Shown one piece after another: positions 1-5,509 of a DNA stretch of 11,492 nt (its first letter is position 1; every line of letters begins with the position of its first letter). The stretch is from Acidobacteriaceae bacterium (GTDB lineage: Bacteria > Acidobacteriota > Terriglobia > Terriglobales > SbA1): NCBI GenBank assembly GCA_019237515.1, contig JAFAGX010000396.1, positions 1 to 11,492 of the forward strand, read 5' to 3'. The notes beneath the pieces were generated by a model, which saw only the letters and a list, made by a program, of their open reading frames with translations, made no database searches and was not told where the DNA came from. The position numbers and the translations under genes are program-made.

Positions 1-1007
1 TCATGTTCAAACAAATCAAGCACGGCGAGGGCAGCGGCACAGGAGGCGGGATTCCCCGCAAAAGTGCCCCCCAAGCCGCCGGGGCCGGGAGCGTCCATAA
101 TTTCCGCGCGCCCCGTTATGGCGGCCAATGGCAAACCACCACCAATCGACTTTGCCGAAACCAAAATATCCGGCTCGATCCCGTAGTGCTCGCTCGCGAA
201 TAATTTTCCGGTGCGTCCGAAGCCGCTCTGGACTTCGTCGGCAATAAATAGCACGTCATGCTTACGGCAGATATCAACCAATGTGCGGAAATAGTCAGGC
301 GGAGGAACCACGAAACCACCCTCGCCCAACACGGGTTCAGCAATCACGGCTGCCACGTCTTCGGAAGCAACGACTCGTTTGAAAGTATCTTCTAGATGGC
401 GCGCGCAATATAGATCGCAGGACGGGTACTTCAGCGAATACGAGCAGCGATAACAATAAGCGTAAGGAATCCGGTAAACGTCGCTAGGAAACGGGGCGAA
501 GCCCGCTTTGTATGGATGTGTCTTGCTAGTGAGCGCCAAGGTCATCATCGTGCGACCGTGGAACGCGTCTTCGAACGCGATGATTCCTGGCCGGCCGGTG
601 TGCGCGCGAGCAATCTTGACGGCGTTCTCGATGGCTTCAGCGCCACTGTTCACAAACAGAGTTTTCTTCGGGAATTTGCCGGGTGTGACCTGGTTCATTC
701 GCTCGGCAAGCTGAACGTAGCCCTCATAAGGAGTAACTTGCACACATGTGTGCAAGAACTTGTCTAACTGCGCGCGTATTGCAGCTAGAACAGGCTCGCG
801 GCGATGTCCCGCGTTCGCGCAACCAATGCCCCCGGCGAAATCGATGTAACGATTGCCATCTACGTCCTCAAGCCAGGCGTCCTGAGCCTTTACAACGTAA
901 ATGGGTGTGGCGTGTGATAAAGCACGAGGCACAGCATTGGCTCGTCTTTCACCGAGCGCTTTCGATTTAGTGCCTGGAATCGCGGTTCGAATTTGAATCG
1001 TGGGCAT
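1..1007 (-). CDS. gabT: 4-aminobutyrate aminotransferase (GabT type, class III PLP), 3' end beyond window
   Basis: Partial: 335 codons are visible and the C-terminal part (roughly 100 residues, judged from the family's usual length) lies beyond the left edge. Predicted to be a cytosolic PLP enzyme that transfers the amino group of GABA (or another omega-amino acid) to 2-oxoglutarate, giving succinate semialdehyde. Visible fold-type-I landmarks: DFAGGIGCANAGH near residues 57-68, NSGAEAIENAVKIAR at 120-134 (PLP phosphate binding), FHGRT at 149-153, the PLP-ring aspartate in ADEVQSGFGRTG (Asp257), the Schiff-base lysine in SAKSIGGG (Lys286) and GGTFAGNP at 313-320. An insertion at 181-204 has four cysteines (185, 188, 197, 201), as in one subgroup of GABA/ornithine transaminases. 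The ATG at 1007 matches the family N-terminus but has no clear Shine-Dalgarno, so coupling to the aldehyde dehydrogenase 39 bp upstream is possible. The GabT class is firm; GABA as the exact substrate rests partly on context. Confidence 0.9.
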   Translation of the reverse strand, partial: MPTIQIRTAIPGTKSKALGERRANAVPRALSHATPIYVVKAQDAWLEDVDGNRYIDFAGGIGCANAGHRREPVLAAIRAQLDKFLHTCVQVTPYEGYVQLAERMNQVTPGKFPKKTLFVNSGAEAIENAVKIARAHTGRPGIIAFEDAFHGRTMMTLALTSKTHPYKAGFAPFPSDVYRIPYAYCYRCSYSLKYPSCDLYCARHLEDTFKRVVASEDVAAVIAEPVLGEGGFVVPPPDYFRTLVDICRKHDVLFIADEVQSGFGRTGKLFASEHYGIEPDILVSAKSIGGGLPLAAITGRAEIMDAPGPGGLGGTFAGNPASCAAALAVLDLFEH

Positions 1008-1021
1008 ATGTTTAAAAACCA

Positions 1022-1049
1022 GTTCTCAGTTCTTTGTTCTCAGTTCTCA
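1022..1049 (-). repeat. Four tandem heptamers (TGAGAAC) across the aldehyde dehydrogenase stop
   Basis: On the minus strand four 7-bp units lie head to tail: TGAGAAC (1049-1043), TGAGAAC (1042-1036), AAAGAAC (1035-1029) and TGAGAAC (1028-1022). The TGA of the first unit is the stop codon of the upstream aldehyde dehydrogenase. The array fills most of the 39-bp gap before gabT, so copy-number change would alter the spacing between the two genes. From memory, similar heptamer arrays occur between genes in acidobacterial genomes; that attribution is not verified. Confidence 0.8.
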
Positions 1050-2528
1050 GTACCAGCCGATTGGAGATTCATTCAAATTGATGTGAACTTGTTTGGTTTC
1101 GAGGTATTCTTCGATGCCCCATGGGCCAAGTTCACGTCCGAATCCTGATTGCTTGTAACCGCCCCACGGCGCTTCGACGTAGGTGGGTTGCATGTGATTC
1201 ACCCACACAACGCCGGCGCGCAGGGATTTCACTGCTCGAAATGCTTTGAAAATATCTCGCGTCCACACCGCGGCAGCCAAACCGTAGGGAGAATCGTTCG
1301 CGATCCTCACGGCCTCTTTTTCGTCTTCGAATGGAATCACGGCCGCTACCGGTCCGAAGATTTCTTCGCGAGCGATGCGAGCAGAGTTAGGCACGTCATA
1401 AAAGATGGTCGGTTCGACGTAGAAGCCTTTGGCGAATTTCTCGGCGCGTCCGCCGCCGATTGCCAGCTTGGCTTCTTTCTTTCCGACATCTTGGTAGGAC
1501 CGAACGCGGTCGTACTGTTCTTTACTGACCAGCGGTCCCATTTTCGTTTCGCGTTCGAGCGGGGCGCCGAGCGTGATCTTTTTGGTTTTCTCGGTCATGG
1601 CATCGACAAATTTCTTGTAAATCGGTTTCTGCACCAGGATGCGGCTGCCGGCGGAACAGACTTCACCCTGATTGATGAACACACCGAACAGTGCACCATC
1701 AATAGCCGCTTCGAAGTCGGCATCGGCGAAGAAAATGTTGGGCGATTTGCCGCCAAGCTCCAAAGTCACACGCTTCACCGTATCGGCAGCCATTTTGACG
1801 ATGATCTTTCCGACAGCAGCACTGCCAGTGAACGCGATCTTGTTCACGTCGGGATGCTGCACCAGCGGAGCACCGCAGCTTTCACCGAATCCGGTGACGA
1901 TGTTTACGACCCCCGCTGGAAGTCCGACATCGGCAAGCCAATTGGCCACTTCCAGAGCGGTTAAAGGAGTCTGCTCCGCCGGTTTCAGAACACAGGTGCA
2001 GCCAGCGGCAAGCGCTGGAGCCAATTTCCAGGCCGCCATCAACAATGGGTAATTCCAGGGGATGATCTGGCCGGCAACGCCGATGGGCTCTTTGAGCGAG
2101 AGGCTGACGGCATTGTCGGGAACGGGGTTTACGAACCCTAAAATTTTGGTGGCGAGTCCACCGTAATATTCAAAGCAGGTTGCGACGTCGGCAATGTCGT
2201 ATTCGGCTTCAACGATTGGCTTGCCGCAGTTGCGCGCCTCGATCTCAGCAAGCTTCGCCGCATTCTGGCGAATTTTATCGGCCAGACGGAACAGCACACG
2301 GCCGCGCTCCTGGGCGGTAGTGGAAGCCCACGGACCCTCTTCAAATGCAGCTTTCGCCGCCGCCACCGCACGGTTCACGTCCTCAGCGTTGCAATCCGGA
2401 ACTTTGGCGATGACTTCTTCGGAAGCAGGATCGTAAACGGGAAGGGTCTTGCCAGACTGACTCTCAACCCATTCGCCATTGACGTACATCTGATGAGTGC
2501 GGACATCCGTTTTAACACCTGCTGGCAT
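1047..2528 (-). CDS. NAD(P)-dependent aldehyde dehydrogenase, probable aminoaldehyde (4-aminobutanal) type
   Basis: Complete, 493 aa, the usual length of the ALDH superfamily. It oxidises an aldehyde to the acid with NAD(P)+. Landmarks: PWNYP at 157-161 (Asn159, oxyanion hole), KPAEQ with Lys182 (cofactor), FTGS at 233-236, general-base Glu257 in LELGGKSPN, nucleophile Cys291 in GEVCSAGSR, and EEIFGPV further on. Asp111 and Asp114 in YDIADVATCFEYYGGLA align with the aspartates that bind the amino group in plant aminoaldehyde/betaine-aldehyde dehydrogenases, and WNYP is also the plant-type form. With a diamine transaminase and GabT alongside, 4-aminobutanal to GABA is the best guess. Betaine aldehyde or succinate semialdehyde cannot be excluded. 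Start: the frame stays open to a TTG at 2540, but GGAGG (2534-2538) lies inside that extension 5 nt before the ATG at 2528, so the ATG is used here. It follows the permease by 30 bp. Confidence 0.9.
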   Translation of the reverse strand: MPAGVKTDVRTHQMYVNGEWVESQSGKTLPVYDPASEEVIAKVPDCNAEDVNRAVAAAKAAFEEGPWASTTAQERGRVLFRLADKIRQNAAKLAEIEARNCGKPIVEAEYDIADVATCFEYYGGLATKILGFVNPVPDNAVSLSLKEPIGVAGQIIPWNYPLLMAAWKLAPALAAGCTCVLKPAEQTPLTALEVANWLADVGLPAGVVNIVTGFGESCGAPLVQHPDVNKIAFTGSAAVGKIIVKMAADTVKRVTLELGGKSPNIFFADADFEAAIDGALFGVFINQGEVCSAGSRILVQKPIYKKFVDAMTEKTKKITLGAPLERETKMGPLVSKEQYDRVRSYQDVGKKEAKLAIGGGRAEKFAKGFYVEPTIFYDVPNSARIAREEIFGPVAAVIPFEDEKEAVRIANDSPYGLAAAVWTRDIFKAFRAVKSLRAGVVWVNHMQPTYVEAPWGGYKQSGFGRELGPWGIEEYLETKQVHINLNESPIGWY

Positions 2529-2533
2529 GAAAA

Positions 2534-2538
2534 CCTCC
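2534..2538 (-). promoter_or_regulatory. Shine-Dalgarno GGAGG of the aldehyde dehydrogenase
   Basis: A consensus GGAGG lies 5 nt before the ATG at 2528. It falls within the longer frame that begins with TTG at 2540, which argues strongly for the ATG as the real start. Confidence 0.85.
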
Positions 2539-2546
2539 AAAAAGCA

Positions 2547-2580
2547 GATTCCTCGGGACTAAAGTCCACTCGGAATGACA
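2547..2580. repeat. Interrupted palindrome (ATTCC...GGAAT) containing the permease stop codon
   Basis: Outer arms are ATTCC (2548-2552) and GGAAT (2572-2576). Inner arms are GGACT (2556-2560) and AGTCC (2563-2567). On the minus strand it starts with TGTCATTCCGAG and ends with CGAGGAATC, the form I recall for dispersed intergenic repeats of Acidobacteriota (recollection, unverified). The permease stop TAG (2561-2559) sits at the tip of the inner hairpin, so the last seven residues of the permease (IVIPSGL) are encoded by the element. The Shine-Dalgarno of the next gene follows 8 nt beyond it. Confidence 0.65.
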
Positions 2581-3992
2581 ATACTGTTGTTCAATACTTT
2601 ACGACGGCCGTAAACGAAAAAGAAAAATGCGGCAAGCGCCACAAAAAATGCTGTGAACCCGAACATGGTCGCTTCATAACGCCATAGCGAAGTGATTTGC
2701 TTCGCAGGCGAGAATGCGAGCGCAATACCGAGGATGGTTGTTAGCAATCCACTGCTGCCGGAAAACAACAAGACATTCTTGCTGTACCGACCGACAGGCT
2801 CCGGCTCACGCAGCGCGAATTTCAAAAGCGCGGCAAAGACATATAGAAATGGCACCAACTGGAGCACGACGGCCAGAGACAGCATGGTTTGGAAAGCTTC
2901 TTGCACGCCGCCAGAAGCTGCGAAATTGACGATGCACAACCCCAGCGAGACCACGAACTGGACAATCAGAGCCGCGTGGGGCGTGGCATAACGTGGGTGC
3001 ACCTTGCCGAGCCATGCGGGCATGTAGGAATCAAGTCCCGCGACAAAGGGGATTCGCGCTGAACCTCCCATCCAAGCAGAACCGATTCCTGCAATGGACA
3101 AACTAAGCATGAGCGCGAACGGCGCCACGATCCAGCCGACGCCGACCTTCGATGCCATGTGGCTCACAGCCTGCACGATTCCTTGCAGGACACTGATCTG
3201 ATTTTTGCCGATCGCGATCAGCAGAGTTAACGTGACGGCAATGTACAATGCGCCGGAGATCACGCCACCCCATGCGACCGCGCCGGGCAATGTGCGCTCT
3301 GGGTCGCGGATTTCATCGCCCATCACGGAAGCCAACTCCAGGCCGACCAAGCCGAAACAAATCACTCCGAACGAATTCAGCACGAACCGAGGATTAGCCG
3401 GAATGCGGAACTCCGATGCGTTTACTGTTGTTCCGTAATGAGCAAAGATCACGATGCCCAAAATAATGAGGGTGGCGGCGGCAATTGCTGTTCCAATCGC
3501 GCCGAGATTGTTCAGCCACTTGCCGACGCCGAGTCCGACGATGTTCAAGATTGTCAGGAAGGCAAGCAGCAATAGAGAAGTGATCAGCGCGAATGTTTTG
3601 CTGTCAGCCAGAGCTTCGTGGCCGGTGCCGAGAACGAAAACCGATACGCCTACGAAATAGAGCATGACGGTGGGCACATAGAGCATATTGTTGGTCCAGT
3701 AGCACCAGCCGGAGAGAAATCCGTGCCAGTCGCCGAACACCTCTTTCGCCCACAAATACACACCGCCTTCTCCCGGATAGCGATGCGCGAGTTCGATCAC
3801 CGCAATCCCCTGCGGCCAGAAAAACAGCAGCAGAGAGATGATCCACAGCCAGACGGTCACACCGCCGTTGGCTGCGATCGAGGGCACAACGTTCAAGTTG
3901 AAAACGGCGACGACAAATAGCAGGACTAGGTCCCAGCGACCGAGAACACGTTTGAGGTGAGGCTGGTTGGCCCCAGCTATTTCCGCCGCCAA
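2559..3992 (-). CDS. APC-family amine/amino-acid permease, about 12 TM segments
   Basis: Integral inner-membrane protein of 477 aa, the usual size for the APC superfamily (AA_permease_2 type), hydrophobic throughout, with about twelve predicted TM segments. Family motifs: a first TM around residues 22-45, IELAHRYPGEGGVYLW at 66-81 (Glu67 and the P-x-x-GG-x-Y signature), and GLVGLELASVMGDEIRDPERTLP around 214-236 (Glu219, Glu227), typical of polyamine, glutamate/GABA and other APC carriers. It likely imports the amine used by this operon or exchanges it for a product; the ligand cannot be read from sequence. Start: the frame stays open to 4052, but those extra codons run through two perfect hairpins, and AAGGAG (3998-4003) sits 5 nt before a TTG at 3992, so TTG is chosen. 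The C-terminal IVIPSGL comes from an intergenic repeat. It lies between the aminotransferase (65 bp) and the aldehyde dehydrogenase (30 bp). Confidence 0.88.
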   Translation of the reverse strand: MAAEIAGANQPHLKRVLGRWDLVLLFVVAVFNLNVVPSIAANGGVTVWLWIISLLLFFWPQGIAVIELAHRYPGEGGVYLWAKEVFGDWHGFLSGWCYWTNNMLYVPTVMLYFVGVSVFVLGTGHEALADSKTFALITSLLLLAFLTILNIVGLGVGKWLNNLGAIGTAIAAATLIILGIVIFAHYGTTVNASEFRIPANPRFVLNSFGVICFGLVGLELASVMGDEIRDPERTLPGAVAWGGVISGALYIAVTLTLLIAIGKNQISVLQGIVQAVSHMASKVGVGWIVAPFALMLSLSIAGIGSAWMGGSARIPFVAGLDSYMPAWLGKVHPRYATPHAALIVQFVVSLGLCIVNFAASGGVQEAFQTMLSLAVVLQLVPFLYVFAALLKFALREPEPVGRYSKNVLLFSGSSGLLTTILGIALAFSPAKQITSLWRYEATMFGFTAFFVALAAFFFFVYGRRKVLNNSIVIPSGL

Positions 3993-3997
3993 GTATT

Positions 3998-4003
3998 CTC
4001 CTT
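3998..4003 (-). promoter_or_regulatory. Shine-Dalgarno AAGGAG deciding a TTG start for the permease
   Basis: AAGGAG stands 5 nt upstream of TTG (3992-3990) and 3 nt after the tandem hairpins at 4007-4046. No in-frame ATG or GTG lies at suitable spacing from a ribosome site, so a TTG start is inferred. Confidence 0.7.
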
Positions 4004-4006
4004 GTG

Positions 4007-4046
4007 AGCGGAGCTGTGCTCCGCTTGGCGGACAAGAATGTCCGCC
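4007..4046. repeat. Two adjacent perfect hairpins (REP-like) before the permease
   Basis: Hairpin A has arms AGCGGAGC (4007-4014) and GCTCCGCT (4018-4025) with a 3-nt loop. Hairpin B has arms GGCGGACA (4027-4034) and TGTCCGCC (4039-4046) with a 4-nt loop. Both stems are 8 bp without mismatch, and one base separates them. They fill most of the gap between the aminotransferase stop (4058) and the permease ribosome site (4003). Neither is followed by a T-run in either direction, so they do not look like intrinsic terminators. A role in transcript stability or as a mobile REP-like unit is inference. Confidence 0.75.
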
Positions 4047-4057
4047 GCACACAATCT

Positions 4058-5431
4058 CTAGCCGATCGCCATCTCCGCCGTGCGTTCCTGCTGAGCCTTG
4101 GCCAGCGCCGGAGCCACGTCTTCAAAAGCGCCAAGGTGCTTGTCGATGTCAGCTTCGGTATGCTGTACCGAAATTGTCCACTGCTCGTCCCACCAGTACG
4201 GCTGTGGCATGACGCCGCGGTTCACCATCCCGAACCAGTAGTGCCGCCACAAATCGGTATCGACCGTGAGCCAGTCGCGATAATTGCGAATCTCATTGGG
4301 ATAGAGCATCAGTGCGCCATTCGCGCCGGCGCTGGCTACGTATCCTTGCAGCCCAGTCTTCCCAATGACCTTGCGATATCCGTCCACAAGTTTCTTGCTG
4401 AGCTTGTCGACATGGCTGTAGTTGTCACGAGTGAGAACTTCGCGGAAAGTTGCCAAGCCAGCAGCCATCGATACGGGATTCGTGTTGTAAGTGCCACCAT
4501 GAAAAACCTTGTGCTGCGAAATAAGGTCCATCACGGATTTGTGCGTTCCAAATGCCGCCAATGGGAACCCGCCTCCGATCGATTTTGCCAGGCAGATCAT
4601 ATCTGGACGGACACTGAAATATTCCGAAGCGCCACCCCAGCCCAGCTTTGCCCCGGTTTTCACTTCGTCAAAGATCAGCAACGAGCCGTTCTTATCGCAG
4701 ATTTCCCGCAGTCCTTTCAGAAATCCTGGCTGCGGCATGCATACGCCGACATTCATCATGATCGGCTCGAGAATGATTGCAGCGATCTGGCCGGGATTTT
4801 CCTTGAAGCGGCGCTCCACAGTGTCGAGATCGTTGAAAGTAGCGACTGGAACATTGGCGATCGCCGCGTTGGGAACTCCAAGACCGCCAGGTACCGAAAC
4901 TGGATCGTTTGCGCCGCCGAACTCCGGCGCGTGCGGCTTGACGCTGACGAGGGCGGTATCGTGTAACCCGTGGTAGCCACCTTCAAACTTGAGGATTTTG
5001 TCGCGTCCGGTTGCGGCGCGAGCGAGGCGGCAAGCATGCATCGTCGCTTCGGTACCGCTGGATCCGAAGCGCACCATCTCGACCGGGAAACGCTGGGCAA
5101 TCTCTTCCGCCAGTTGCCATTCCATATCGTGCGGCATGCCGAACATCGTTCCGGCGCTGAGACGTGGTTCAACCGCTTTCATGACCGCTGGGTGGCAATG
5201 TCCTGCCATCAATGCGCCGAAACAAAGGTTGTGATCGATGTAGTCATTGCCATCGAGATCGCGGAAATGCGAACCGCTGCCTTCCTTGACGAAAATCGGA
5301 TAAGGATCGTAAGCACGGTAATTGCTGGCTACACCCAACGGGATGCGTTTTAAGTTCCGTTTATGCGATTCGGCAGACTTCGGCGTGCGACGCTCGAACG
5401 TCGCCAACTCTTTCTCTAATTCGGGGTACAT
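4058..5431 (-). CDS. Class-III PLP aminotransferase, glutamate-1-semialdehyde-aminomutase-like (putative diamine transaminase)
   Basis: Complete, 457 aa, fold-type-I PLP enzyme. Visible: DLDGNDYIDHNLCFGALMAGH at about 58-78, GSSGTEATMHACRLAR at 123-138 (PLP phosphate site), GGYHG at 151-155, Asp255 in FDEVKTGAKLGWGG (PLP ring nitrogen), Schiff-base Lys283 in LAKSIGGGFPLAAFGT, and HGGTYNTNPVSMAAGLA at 311-327. The N-half resembles HemL, but the active-site strand reads EVKTG and the C-terminal 60 residues diverge, so true HemL (tetrapyrrole synthesis) is unlikely. Between an amine permease and an aminoaldehyde dehydrogenase it most plausibly converts putrescine or a related diamine/omega-amine to the aminoaldehyde; this is inference. 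Start: a TTG at 5452 is in frame, but GGAG (5438-5441) lies 6 nt before the ATG at 5431, which also gives the natural N-terminus MYPELEKEL. The receptor gene ends 78 bp upstream. Confidence 0.85.
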   Translation of the reverse strand: MYPELEKELATFERRTPKSAESHKRNLKRIPLGVASNYRAYDPYPIFVKEGSGSHFRDLDGNDYIDHNLCFGALMAGHCHPAVMKAVEPRLSAGTMFGMPHDMEWQLAEEIAQRFPVEMVRFGSSGTEATMHACRLARAATGRDKILKFEGGYHGLHDTALVSVKPHAPEFGGANDPVSVPGGLGVPNAAIANVPVATFNDLDTVERRFKENPGQIAAIILEPIMMNVGVCMPQPGFLKGLREICDKNGSLLIFDEVKTGAKLGWGGASEYFSVRPDMICLAKSIGGGFPLAAFGTHKSVMDLISQHKVFHGGTYNTNPVSMAAGLATFREVLTRDNYSHVDKLSKKLVDGYRKVIGKTGLQGYVASAGANGALMLYPNEIRNYRDWLTVDTDLWRHYWFGMVNRGVMPQPYWWDEQWTISVQHTEADIDKHLGAFEDVAPALAKAQQERTAEMAIG

Positions 5432-5437
5432 CGAGTT

Positions 5438-5441
5438 CTCC
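5438..5441 (-). promoter_or_regulatory. Shine-Dalgarno GGAG of the aminotransferase
   Basis: GGAG lies 6 nt before the ATG at 5431 and inside the extension that would begin with TTG at 5452, favouring the ATG. Confidence 0.7.
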
Positions 5442-5452
5442 AGGAATCTCAA

Positions 5453-5503
5453 GCCGCGGAGCGGCCATTAGAATGTGCGCTGGACGGCGTGACGCCGTCC
5501 AGC
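5453..5503. repeat. 12-bp-arm palindrome plus a small hairpin between receptor and aminotransferase
   Basis: A perfect inverted repeat has arms GCTGGACGGCGT (5479-5490) and ACGCCGTCCAGC (5492-5503) around a single central base. In RNA the tip would open to a loop of about 5 nt on a 10-bp stem. A shorter one, GCCGC (5453-5457) and GCGGC (5461-5465) with loop GGA, follows on the minus strand. There is no T-run after either in the direction of transcription, so an ordinary intrinsic terminator is not supported. The stems could attenuate read-through, protect the upstream 3' end or be repeat units. Confidence 0.75.
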
Positions 5504-5509
5504 ATGAGG

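Noticed and set aside
1005..1010. CATATG palindrome at the gabT start as an operator
   Set aside because: A six-base palindrome at a start codon is expected by chance and has no partner sites.
1149..1964. A 271-codon plus-strand open frame antisense to the aldehyde dehydrogenase
   Set aside because: No domain or ribosome site was seen, and the minus-strand frame has all catalytic ALDH residues in order. Shadow frame.
3604..4134. A 176-codon minus-strand frame overlapping the permease start
   Set aside because: Arg/Ser-rich composition typical of an off-frame reading; it overlaps both the permease and the aminotransferase 3' end in the wrong phase.
4004..4966. A 320-codon plus-strand open frame antisense to the aminotransferase
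   Set aside because: Its product matches no recognisable family, it begins inside the intergenic hairpins, and the opposite frame encodes a full set of PLP-enzyme motifs. It is best explained as a shadow frame of codon bias.
4058..5431. Assignment as HemL (glutamate-1-semialdehyde 2,1-aminomutase)
   Set aside because: The fold is related, but the active-site strand (EVKTGAKLGWGG), the divergent C-terminus and the amine-catabolism context do not fit a tetrapyrrole enzyme.
5479..5503. Rho-independent terminator after the receptor
   Set aside because: The stem is strong but no T-run follows on the minus strand, and the next gene starts 48 bp further on in the same direction.
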